Assembly: GCA_038373865.1 (NCBI GenBank)
Contig: JAXGGA010005175.1
Span: forward strand, 16,556-80,555
Source: Uloborus plumipes
Lineage: Eukaryota; Arthropoda; Arachnida; Araneae; Uloboridae
Direction: 5' to 3'
DNA: 64,000 nucleotides
Shown here piece by piece: positions 1 to 9,993 of the stretch. How positions within the stretch are numbered: position 1 is the first letter of the stretch; each line of letters opens with the position of its first letter. A program made the translations under genes and the position numbers. The notes under the pieces were generated by a model, which was not told where the DNA came from, searched no databases, and worked only from the letters and a program-made list of their open reading frames with translations.

Positions 1-1126
1 TAGGAAATAATGGGTGTTCCGAATCACCCCGCTGATAGGGGTCAATCGGAACACATGCTAAAATTTTTATTTTTTTCACTTTAACCTGTAATAGGTCTCA
101 CAAACATGAGTAATATTGATGGGGGAGAATAAGAACAGATAATTACTGTCAAATAAATGTATAATTTCAATACCAGTAAACGTTTATAATTTGTCAAAGT
201 TCAAAATAATTTTGAACTTATGAAAAATGAAAAGTAATTTTAAGAAATGCTTTTAAATTGAAATACAAAGATTTAACATTAATGGAAGTCACTCATGTCA
301 TCCACAAATATGTACTTGTCCTTAAAACTAGCAATTGTGACTTGGCTTAAGTTTTTTCATAACATCTCCTGGGATAAACTCTGCCTTTTCTTTAGTTTCT
401 TAAAATCTCTGGGTTTCGGGGATTGTCCTGAAAGATTTTTTCGCTTATTCACCACTGTCTGTGTGCTGGACTTTTACTACATAAAGTTTATGTTACTTTC
501 TCCCTCGTATTTTAAGTAAAAAAAAGTCTCCTGGAGAAAAAATATTTTGAAATCTGCAACTTTTTGTCATTCTAAGATCTAGTTGCTCACGAGAAGGGAT
601 AAACAGTAATAAATCCTTGTTCTTGTCTTGATTAGAAGAATTGGGGTCAGAATCTCGATTTTTCAAACAGTTTCCTTCAAATAAGTTTGAATTGGAACAA
701 CAGAACTAAGTGTTCCGATTCACCCCGCAATTTTTTTTCCTATGGCATTTTTCAGAATTCTTCATTTTTATGATACAATTTATAAAGAATGTAAATTCTA
801 ATGTGGTATTCTGTTGTTCAGATACATGTATAATTGAAACATACCACTCTTAGTTTTTAAATATAAGAAGGTTTGTTCATGCATATGAAGTTTTGCAGTC
901 TATGAAAATGTGATGTTTTCTAGCATTCCACGTGCAGCCCTCCTTAGAAGCCAGTAGCGTTGCCAGATTGACAAAAGTAATTTTTTCCTACTTCCTATGA
1001 TCTTACCTTTCTAAAAAAAATCCATGGCGAAAAATACCCAATAGTATATTAATGAAGAATTTCTTTGTACGGTAGGGAAGTTTTGTTCCGATTGACCCCG
1101 CTGTTCCTATACACCCCATTTTACGG
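1..1126 (-). mobile_element. Truncated copy of a 1.3-kb TA-site element (family L), non-autonomous
   Basis: The right terminus is CCCCATTTTACGG followed by TA (1127-1128). The whole segment is repeated in inverted orientation at 53136-54428, where both ends are present. By comparison this copy continues about 190 bp beyond the left window edge. Internal landmarks shared by both copies are the GTTCCGATTGACCCC blocks and the inverted GTTCCGA...TCGGAAC pair near 15-55. Both copies retain a short minus-strand-derived peptide resembling KPRDxKKLKKRQ (near 300-460 here), possibly the last trace of an ancestral transposase; no open transposase survives. The TA-flanked ends and terminal layout resemble the pogo-type element at 37722-39719, so mobilisation by a pogo/Tigger-like transposase is inferred, not shown. 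Confidence 0.8.
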
Positions 1127-1207
1127 TATTTAACTCTTAATTAACAATAATCTATAGAAAAACAACATTAGAATGTCAAAAAATCTTTACCAAATAGCAA
1201 AAATGTC

Positions 1208-1362
1208 TTACTTGCTGAAAAGATGTAATGCTACACAGATTCCTATAAACATGACTGATAATACTATCATTATAATAACCATATTCAGATCAACTTTATG
1301 GACATGCACTTTTGGAGGCGTAGAGCTCCTTGTATAATCCTCATCAGTTGCATCCATTGAAT
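1208..1362 (-). CDS. Probable terminal exon: membrane-spanning C-terminus of a surface protein
   Basis: On the minus strand a good acceptor (TTTCTTGCAG) opens a 155-nt exon in phase 1 (two bases, then codons). It encodes about 50 residues: a polar acidic linker (SMDATDEDYTRSSTPPK), a short VHVHKVD stretch, then about 22 uncharged residues beginning NMVIIMIVLSVMFIG, and a short tail ending FSK before TAA at 1208-1210. This is the layout of a type I membrane anchor with a minimal cytoplasmic tail. The other two frames have early stops. The entry phase matches the cysteine-module exon at 43770-43910, which suggests one gene spanning the window. One ambiguity: the stop overlaps GTAAGA, a strong splice donor, so the exon could end at AGCAA and continue off the left edge. 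The family cannot be named from this exon alone. Confidence 0.6.
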
Positions 1363-4300
1363 CTGCAAGAAACAATTAACAATTTTATTGCACATAGTAA
1401 AAGAAAAATCTAACGATTAGTTTGTAATGTTATGCATTTTGACGGTGAAGCATATACAGCTCTAGTGGGGGGGGGGAGAACAAAAGCTGCTATTTATTCA
1501 GCTAAGTCAAGTTAACTACGAAAACAACATACTACATAAGAAAAAAGTTGCTAATCGGTTTAAGGAAAAGTTATTTTAAACTCGGTAAATGAGATTTTGA
1601 TAAGAGGCTATTCATAAAGAAAAACGAGTGCAAAAAGTTTAAACTCTTGAATTAAAGACCCTATGTTTTTCTTTACTACTCAGTTTTTAAGAACAAAAGA
1701 AGCCTGAGTATCAAGGTTTATTGCAATCAAACCAGTACATTTGAAAAACGCGAGGACCGCTACCAAATAAAACGTACTTTCAAGGTCAAAGCATACCAAG
1801 CAAGGGAACAAAATCTAACACAACTTGAAGAAATTTTCAAAAGAATTATCTAAAACTACTCGTCAAATTACGTAAGCTTCAACGATTAATTTAAAAACCT
1901 CGAACTTAGTTAAAATTTTTTATTTTTCTTAACAGGAAAAAAAAACGTTACAGGTTTCAGAAACATTTTGTTTAAAATTTAGTAAGAAACAATTCTTTCC
2001 ACAAGCGGAGACTTCTTTGCAAAATTATCCCAACTCTCATCCAACTCAACGAAATTCTAGTTTTACAGTTAAAAATCATAGCTATATTTGACAACTCGTT
2101 TAAATTAAGTTTATTTGATTGACTTTAGTGTGTTAAAAATGCACATGAAAAAAATCAAAAACTACGTTTAAGTTTGCTTAATCGTTTACACATTATTTAT
2201 AATAGTGATTATCATACACTGGTCAAAACAGTTAAAAGAGTTGCTTCTGCAAAATGGTTGAAATAATTGACACACGATTATTAGACATAGTAGGCTATAT
2301 GAGTACAAGATAAAACATGTTTGACTAAAGAAAGTGCTTTTTAAGGAGCAGTTGAAAAAATAAACTAAAATGAGATAATTGAATAAAAGGTGTTTCCTCA
2401 AAAGGTAATAGCTTTTAGTAAACGGTATGCTTTCACTAGATGACTAGTCGCATTGACCACCTTTGAGGTATGGGTGTCAATGAGGCTATTAACCAGAAAC
2501 ATTTTTTTTTAATTCTAAAACTAAATCATTGGTGAGTAAAAACTAAGCAATCTAACAAAAAAAAAAACTTTTAAAGCTGGGTAATAGTAAATTTCCCTCT
2601 CCAGTAAGTTTACTGGTAAGTCTACCAGCGAAGCAGCGCATTCAACTAGTTGTGTGATGTGAAAGGTTGCTGAAGGCATTTTGTTATGAATTTCCCTTCT
2701 CGATCTGTGTTGCATAATTTTGGCGTTTTTATTTACTCTACATTTGCTCTGTTCTAAGGAAAATGGAAACAGCTAAGCTGGTCATTCTTTCTGTTTTTGA
2801 TGGTTAAATTTTGATGCAAACAATATTTAGCTTAATATTTGATTTTCCTTTTTAAAATGATTTAGGATTATATTCGGAAAATTCAGCATGTCGCATTTAA
2901 CCTATTGGTGCAGATTAAGTATTGTTATTGTTGAAGTAAGCCTTCTAACTGATAGTGTAGATTGCAATTATTTTCCTACATCAGCCTCGTAAGGAAAGAA
3001 ATCAGTTTCTATTTAGTTTCTATTCTCTGCAGTAAATAGAAACACGTTAGGGTAAATGTAAACACGCTTTATTTGATAACAAAGTCATAAAGTCAAATTT
3101 TTGTTACTTCAAGATACTGTAATCTTGGATACTATGAAGATTTTCAAAAAAATTCAAAGGTATTATGAATTTGCAAAATAAAATTGAGCTACTCTAGCCA
3201 ATTTAAATGAAAGAAAACTTCAGCAGTTGTTCTTAATTTATATTCGTTTAAGCAGTTTGAGGCTGCACAGGTGGCATTTTATAAATGGTTCACATAAAAT
3301 ACTTTCAATTGTCTTTCCAAATGGGACACAGGTGCTCTTTCTCTTAACAATGCCGTAAGTTTTCGGAAAAGTTACTTCGCACCGTATTTATGTTCATCAT
3401 TTAAGACATTAAGTTCTTAAAGGATAATTTCAATATGCAGTTAAGACAATAATTCGAAAAGAAATAACCATTAATCTTATTTATTACAATCCCACTTTTA
3501 TTTAAGTATTTATAATGTGTATGTTGATTTTTTTTTTTCACACTAATAAGGAAAAGTGGCGTTTCATTCAGCAGTGTAATAACTTTTAACTTTTAACACA
3601 CTGCTGGATAACAATTATCTGAAAGTCTAGAAAAAATAGTTTCTTTATTGTATTTTTCCGATTTTTTTTCCTTGTTCCCTCTCCAAACAAAAAAGACACA
3701 CCTTTCGATTTTGAATTAAATTATCTTTATCTCATTAATATTACATATACTATCAATTGTTACAATTGTATTAGTATAAACGTTAAAATGCAAAGTTTTA
3801 ATGAAGTCACAACTTGGGATCTATGAAACTAATACTCAGATTTCTTCATTCAATCTTTGTCAAAATGTATTGACATGGAAAAATAGCATGAAAATGAGAA
3901 AGAACATTCTATGTGTGCACGATTTAAATATTATTACATCAAAATTTACTCTTGCAAATTGGGTTAAGTGCTTCTTTTACTTTTTTATATCGAACATTCC
4001 TCTTTGCAGTACAAGTAAACACAGTTTTCAGTTTGTATTCCTAATTATGCAGGCAAAAGTATCATGACTGAGGTCTCGGTGTTATTGATAAAAATTAACA
4101 GTTTGATATTGGAAACATTCTCAGTCACTTACAACATAATTTATTGTAATAAATCATTCTCAATTTCATAGAGAAATAAAAAAAAATTAATTTTGAACGT
4201 CCAACAAGAAATTACAAGTTGTAAAATTTTTAAGGATCATAAGCTTTGTGAGTGAGTATCAACTTTTTTATGCATAAAAGCATATAACGGAGACGAATAT

Positions 4301-4810
4301 ATAACATACATGTCTAAGTTTCTAACAAATTGCTTTGATATATTTTATGTAAATAGAAGGAACGTGTGTGTTTATATAGGGTTCAAAGCCGCTGCAAAGC
4401 TGCAATAATCTTCCAAAATTTGTCTAAACTAGTATCCAACTGAGCACACAGACTTGCGGTGAAAAAAAAACAAGAGAAGTAATAGATGAACTTTATGTAC
4501 TTCTTGGTGCTACTTTCCGGAAAAATAATGAAAAAAATCTATTACATCTGGTGTTTTTGAAATATTAAATTTCAAGCAGATTTTCTTAGATTTTTGTCTA
4601 TCGGCTTTAAATTTTGTCCACCCCAGTGTGATCATTCTTCTACGGAAGTAGAACCTGCATAATAACCCTCTGTGACACTTCCCTGATGCTTTATAGTCTT
4701 ATATACAAGTGGAAACCCCATAATAACTATGAAAGTTTGGTCCCTTGACCATAGAATGAAACATCCACTCCTCATGAGTATGCTTTCATAGTTTCTTTTA
4801 ATTACTTAGG
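1363..4810. other. No gene recognised; probable intron
   Basis: The stretch is AT-rich with frequent stops in all frames and short open frames (for example 2521-2715 minus, 3801-4067 plus) that have no recognisable motifs or splice context. A perfect 11-bp inverted repeat, AACTATGAAAG at 4725-4735 and its complement at 4783-4793, lies just outside the large foldback structure. A G9 tract lies near 1468. Confidence 0.5.
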
Positions 4811-5350
4811 GTCATTCGTCCAACGTTTTTTACCTTACATTTTTGTATTTCTTTCAAATTTGGCTCATCAGTTGTACCCCTTGAGGTAATCAAAAGTCTC
4901 AATTTTTAGATTTTTATCTCTATTATTTTTTGATTTATGAGACTTTGAACTTTGGAAAAACCCTCGTTTTTCCATGGATAAGGGAACATAAAAGGGACCA
5001 TAACTCGGTACCAAATACAGATAGAACAATTTGGTGAATAGCATTTTAAAGTACGTTAATTGCCGCTTAATCTGATATGCAACATGACTAATTTGATAAA
5101 AATTTTCTTTTTCAAAAAATGAAATTTAAATTTCAAATTTGAATTTCTCGAAAAACATGTAATGAATTTTTTTCAAAAAATGCTCAAAAATTTTTGTGTT
5201 TTTTTGAATTTTTGAATAAAACTGTATAGGAAAAAATGATATTTTTTAGATTCTATTTATTTAAATACTAAGTTATCTTGCTTGTGATGGTCTAAAACGT
5301 AGTAAACAAACATGAATATGTTTAAAGTGAGCTGGCATGAGCTTATAGAT

Positions 5351-5858
5351 TTGTCAGGTTCACCCCCTCACCCCTTCCTCCCCCGCACAACCACTCTTTT
5401 TTAATTCAAAACTGTTCAAAATGTTAAAAAAACTCTTTGATACAAAATGAAAAGTAAACTCATTTAAAGTTGGTAAATGGGTTTCCTTATAACTAGACGA
5501 AGTATCCCCTCCTCCACCCAAATATACCATTAACGCTGTACTATTATGACATCTAACCTGGGGATTGAATTGACTATTATTTTTACTCTAGGTAAGTAAG
5601 CTAGCATTACTTGTAAATTAGTCAGCTCCCCCTCCCTTCCTTCCCGATCCAACCATTTTTTCCTCCAAACTGTTTCAAATGCTAAAAAAAAAACCTTTTT
5701 GATACAAAATGAACAGTAAACTTATTTAAAGTTGGTAAATGGGTTTCCTTTTACAAGGCAAAGTAAAACCCTTCCCCCACCCAAATATACCATTAACGCT
5801 ACACTAATATGACGTCTCACCTGGTGATTGATTTGAGGATTAATTTCCCCTTAGGTAT
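5351..5858. repeat. Tandem duplication inside the left foldback arm, offset about 262 bp
   Basis: Two diverged copies of the same segment follow one another. Each has a C-rich block, a GATACAAAATGAA stretch, AAAGTTGGTAAATGGGTT (near 5466 and 5728), CACCCAAATATACCATTAA and an ending that resembles ACCTGG(G/T)GATTGA. The right arm has only one copy and matches the first unit better (it shares the ATAACTAGACGAAGTAT complement), so the duplication occurred in the left arm after the arms were formed. Confidence 0.8.
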
Positions 5859-5861
5859 ATA

Positions 5862-7079
5862 CACTGAAGTGACAAAAGTCATGGGATAGCAATATGCAAA
5901 TTTTCAGATGGCAGTAGCATCGCATAGAACAGGTATAAATGCGCAGTGCTTTTACAGAGCTTTCATTTCTGTTCAAGTTATTCATGTGAAGAGGTTTTAA
6001 CGTGATGATGACCGCACGACGTGAATTAACAGACTTTGAACGCGGAATGTTAGTTGGAGCTAGACGCATGGGTCATGCCATTTCGGAAATCGTTAGAGAA
6101 TTCAACATTCCCAGATCCACTGTGTCAAGAGTGTGCCGAGAGTATGAAATTTCAGGCATAACATCCCACCATGGACAGCGCAGTGGTCGACCGCCTGCAC
6201 TTAAAGATCGAGACCGGCGACGTCTGCAAAGAGTCGTAAATTCTAACAGACAAGCAACACTGCGTCAAATCACCGTAGAAATCAATGTGGGACGTACAAT
6301 GGACGTGTCTGCTAGAACTGTGTGGAGAAATTTGGATTTCTTGGGCTATTCCAGCAGAAGACCGACTCGAGTGCCTTTACTGACAGAACGACATCGCTTG
6401 CAGCGACTCTCGTGGGCACGTGAGCATATCGGTTGGTCCCTAGATGAATGGAAAACCGTGGCCTGGTCCGATGAGTCACGATTTCAGCTGTTAAGAGCCG
6501 ATGGTAGGGTTCGAGTGTGGCGCAGACCCCACGAAGCCATGGACCCAAACTGTCAGCAAGGCACTGTTCAAGCTGGTGGTGGCTCCGTAATGGTGTGGGC
6601 TGTTTTTTCATGGCATGGACTTGGTCCTCTAGTGCGACTGGACCGAACATTGACTGGAAATGCTTATGTGCAGCTACTTGGAGATCACTTGCAGCCATTC
6701 ATGGACTTCATGTACCCAAACAACGATGGGATTTTTATGGATGACAATGCGCCATGTCACCGGGCCACAACTGTTCGCAATTGGTTTGAAGAAAATTCTG
6801 GACAATTCCAACGAATGATTTGGCCACCTAGATCGCCCGACATGAATCCCATTGAGCATTTATGGGACACCATCGAGAGGTCTGTTCGTGCCCAAAATCC
6901 TGCCCCATCAACGCTTTCACAATTATGGACGTCTATCGAGACAGCATGGCTCAATATTCCTGCAGAAGACTTCCAACGACTTGTTGAGTCCATGCCACGT
7001 CGAGTTGTTGCACTTCGCCGGGCAAAAGGAGGGCCGACACGATATTAAGAGGTATCCCATGACTTTTGTCACTTCAGTG
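5862..7079 (+). mobile_element. Complete Tc1/mariner transposon with intact transposase
   Basis: The terminal inverted repeats are perfect over 27 bp (5862-5888 and 7053-7079; outer sequence CACTGAAGTGACAAAAGTCA) and TA flanks both sides (5860-5861 and 7080-7081). The element is 1218 bp and carries one uninterrupted transposase. The corresponding site in the right foldback arm lacks the element, which confirms the boundaries. Identical ends, an intact reading frame and a base composition richer in GC than the surroundings suggest a young insertion that may still be active or was so recently. Confidence 0.95.
6005..7048 (+). CDS. Tc1-family transposase, DD36E type, apparently intact
   Basis: This cut-and-paste DNA transposase of about 347 aa binds the element's inverted repeats and moves it to TA sites. 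From ATG at 6005 (a second ATG follows at once; the GTG before it is not a likely eukaryotic start), the N-terminus reads TARRELTDFERGMLVGARR and forms the first helix-turn-helix (about residues 8-50). A GRPP motif, variant of the usual GRPR hook, follows near 61-64, and a second helix-turn-helix spans about 65-125. The catalytic triad is D156 (WSDESRF), D247 (FMDDNAPCH) and E284 (NPIEHLWD). Thirty-six residues separate the last two, not the 34 of classical Tc1; DD36E lineages are known in animals (described as Incomer). Length is normal for the superfamily and no stop or frameshift is visible. Nuclear localisation and activity are inferred. Confidence 0.95.
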   Translation: MMTARRELTDFERGMLVGARRMGHAISEIVREFNIPRSTVSRVCREYEISGITSHHGQRSGRPPALKDRDRRRLQRVVNSNRQATLRQITVEINVGRTMDVSARTVWRNLDFLGYSSRRPTRVPLLTERHRLQRLSWAREHIGWSLDEWKTVAWSDESRFQLLRADGRVRVWRRPHEAMDPNCQQGTVQAGGGSVMVWAVFSWHGLGPLVRLDRTLTGNAYVQLLGDHLQPFMDFMYPNNDGIFMDDNAPCHRATTVRNWFEENSGQFQRMIWPPRSPDMNPIEHLWDTIERSVRAQNPAPSTLSQLWTSIETAWLNIPAEDFQRLVESMPRRVVALRRAKGGPTRY

Positions 7080-7906
7080 TATATTGTTTTTCAGACGAAG
7101 TGTTTCTTTTTTCAATCCGACCTTCACAAAGTGTACTTCCATTCAATATCTGAGTTTAAACTGATGATTCATTTCATTCCCTCCCCCAGCACCAATCTTC
7201 AATTTTGGAGGAAGAAAAGAAACGGTTCGCCCCAAGATCATAGCAAACAGCAAAATAGCACTGTTTCCCCTTGTTCTCATAATGTTTTCCCATTATTTTA
7301 ACACAAAACTGAAAAGAAATCAAAGTATCAGATTATATGTCAGAACCCCATCACTGTATTTCCTTTCTCTTATTGGACAAAGCTCATGAGCTAATAGGAA
7401 AGAGTAACAAACAGAACAAACTGAAACACCACCAGACATCAGTAGAGACCAAGGATTTGAAATGGGGTTAGGCGGGATGATAAAAAATTAGAGTTTGGAG
7501 CGGGAAGGTAGGAAAAGGGGAGGAGCAATCTGTACAGAAGTTGAACAACATGAGAGGTTATGATCAAAAAAGCAGTGTTTATTTAATATATGTATATATA
7601 TCTTGCTGCATTACTTTCCTTTACAACAAAATGAAAAAGAACACAAACAATTAAAAAAATTAAATAACAGCTGCACACTAGATAATGTGGGAAGATAGTT
7701 ATGGGGACACAGACATATGATCTGATATTTTGATTTATTTTCAGTTTTGTGCGAAAAGAAACGAAAAAACGATGAGAACAAGGAGAAAAAGTGCTATTTT
7801 GCTGTTTGCTATGATCTTGAGGCGACCCATTTATTTCCTCCCTTCTAAATTGAAGATTGGTGCTGGGGTAGGAGATGAAATGAATCATAAAGTTAAATTT
7901 CAGATA

Positions 7907-8152
7907 CCGTAAAGTCGGGTTACTTGGACCCTAGGGGGTTACTTGAGCCCATTACAGTAAAATGATAAAATCTAGGTTTGGTACTTATTAGTTGAAGACT
8001 TGCACGTAGTTCCTCGTTTCTCCTCTAGGTAGAAGCACTCTGCAGTCTTTTATGCTAGTACCAAACCCAGATTTTATCATTTTACTGTGGGCTCTTTACT
8101 TGGACCCACAAGGAGTAACCTCCTTGTGGGTCCAAGTAACCCGACTTTACGG
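7907..8152 (+). mobile_element. 246-bp MITE, family S (TA target), copy 1
   Basis: Near-palindromic non-autonomous element with ends CCGTAAAGTCGGGTTACTTG and complement, flanked by TA (7905-7906, 8153-8154). The left foldback arm keeps the unoccupied site (ATTCAATATCTG at 7143-7154 on the plus strand), with a single TA. The middle holds a second inverted pair built from GATAAAATCTAGGTTTGGTA. This copy has an extra stretch near 8085-8120 (repeated ACTTGGACCCACAAGGAG motif) that the copies at 25391-25619 and 57904-58131 lack. Confidence 0.93.
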
Positions 8153-9083
8153 TATTGAATGGAAGTACACTTTGAAGTTTGGATCGAAAAGAAACATTTC
8201 GTCTGAAAAACAATAGATATACCTAGGGTGAAAATAATCCTCAATTCCATCCCGAGGTTGGACGTCATTTTAGTATAGTGTGAATGGTATATTTGGGTGG
8301 GGAGGGAGATACTTCGTCTAGTTATAAGGGAACCCATTTACCAACTTTAAATGAGTTTACTATTCATTTTGTATCAAAGAGTTTTTTTAAAAAACATTTT
8401 GAACAGTTTTGAAAAAAAAAAAGAGTGGTTGTGCGGGGGAGGGAGGGGGGATGAACCTGACATCTATAAACTCATGCCAGCTCACTTTAAACATATTCAT
8501 GTTTATTTACTACTTTTTAGACCATCACAAGCCAGACAACTTAGTATTTAAATAAATATAATCTAAAAAATATCATTTTTTTCCTATACAGTTTTATTCA
8601 AAAATTCAAAAAAATATGATCCCATTAAGATCCCAATCTAAAAATTGGTACAAACATAGATAAAATACACAAGAATTTTTGAGAATTTTTTGAAAAAAAT
8701 TCATTATATGTTTTTTGAGAAATTTAAATTTGAAATTTAAATTTCATTTTTTGAAAAAGAAAATTTTTGTCAAATTAGTCATGTTGCATATCAGATTAAG
8801 CGGCAACTAACGTACTTTAAAATGCCATTTACCAAATCGTTCTATCTATATTTGGTGCCGAGTTATGGTCCCTTTTATCTGCCCTTATCTATGGAAAAAC
8901 GAGGGTTTTTCCAAAGTTCAAAGTCTCATAAATGAAAAAATAATAGAGATAAAAATCTAAAAATTGAGACTTTTAATTACCTCAAGGGGTACAATTGATG
9001 AGCCAAATGTGAAAGAAATACAAAAATGTAAGGTAAAATTTTTCTCAGATTTTGGATCACTTGACGTGGAATGACCGTGGAAT

Positions 9084-9754
9084 GAATTATTTAAATTTAC
9101 CTCTTTCTTATCATTATTCTTACTTTTGCTAATTCACTTGAAAATTGTTTAATTTTGCTTCGTACGTGGTTTAAGCACTGCACGTATACTAATAGATTTG
9201 AGGATTCAAAAGACAAGTAGTAAAAGCCCAGAATACAGATACTTAAATAAAAAAAGCACTCGTCTTTGTTTAATCACGCCCGAACAAAAATTACAATATA
9301 CATTCTTAACATGCAGCCGCAGCCAAAATTCTAAGAAAAATGAGCAACTGGCAAAGCGCCACGATGTTAGCTGCCAAAATACATCATAGACTTAGATTCT
9401 GACTTTATTCTGATAATTTGTCTTAAGATATATCAATAGTCAGCGCTGGTTAAAAACGTCGTCGGTCTTAGGACTTCCAGTCACATCTTGATAGGAGGAA
9501 AATTCTGGGAACATGGAATAAAAGCTTTAAATTATGAACTATTTTCAAAAACAAAGATTTGGGCAATGAAAAATGACAAAATATTTTCACTACTTGAAAC
9601 TTTCAATTAATCAATAAATGTGGGGGAGGGGCAGTTACCATTAAATGAAAAATACTTTTTACTAAAGAAACGTTTTTGCAAGCATCTTTTCTAATACATA
9701 AGTATTCACTTATGTAAAAAGATGACGAAACCTAATACATTCTTAAGAAGTATT
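9084..9754. other. No gene recognised
   Basis: AT-rich spacer between the foldback structure and a SINE. The short open frame 9198-9389 (plus) has no recognisable motif. A G-rich tract GGGGGAGGGG lies near 9622. Confidence 0.4.
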
Positions 9755-9993
9755 GAACATGGCCTCAGTGACTCAGAGGTTGAAGTGTCGCCTCAAAAGC
9801 AAAAGGTCGCAGCTTCGATTCCTGCCAGTGTTCTAGATGTTATTTCTTCTATTTGTACTGTAAATCTTTCTTGTGTTGTCTTAAATGTTAATAAAGAAGT
9901 CTCAAATGTAAATAAAGAAGGCCAACCCCTTGAGGCAATGACACCCAAAAATTCATAGTACTTACTAATTAGCTATGACACGTCAACAGCAAC
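9755..9993 (+). mobile_element. tRNA-derived SINE, family 1, copy 1
   Basis: The head has a box A-like TGACTCAGAGG (9769-9779) and a box B-like GCTTCGATTCC (9812-9822), the internal RNA polymerase III promoter arrangement. The body beginning TGTAAATCTTTCT...GTGTTGTCTT and ending GACACGTCAACAGCAACA is shared with 43501-43703, where the head has a different tRNA-like sequence. The 78-residue open frame across this segment (9722-9958) is an accident of the SINE. Confidence 0.75.

Larger units (their letters stand above)
4811..9083. repeat. Large foldback (inverted-repeat) structure, about 4.3 kb, carrying two nested transposons
   Basis: The left arm (about 4811-7365) is the reverse complement of the right arm (about 7690-9083). 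Landmarks run in mirrored order: CATTTTTGTATTTCTTTC, CCCCTTGAGGTAAT, a self-complementary run of AAATTTAAATTT type, the C-rich CCCCGCACAACCACTC block, AAAGTTGGTAAATGGGTT, and CACCAATCTTCAATTT. The arms are diverged by scattered substitutions and small indels, so this is not a recent duplication. The left arm contains the Tc1 insertion 5862-7079 and a tandem duplication; the right arm contains the MITE 7907-8152. A purine-rich centre of about 320 bp (7366-7690) separates the arms. No transposase other than the inserted Tc1 is seen, and no target duplication is clear at the outer ends, so the class of the parent element is unknown. Confidence 0.85.

Noticed and set aside
6312..7301. Several overlapping open frames in other frames across the Tc1 transposase
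   Set aside because: Shadows of the real transposase frame caused by its less AT-rich codons.
9722..9958. 78-codon open frame
   Set aside because: It is a tRNA-derived SINE with box A and box B and a colinear second copy, not a protein gene.
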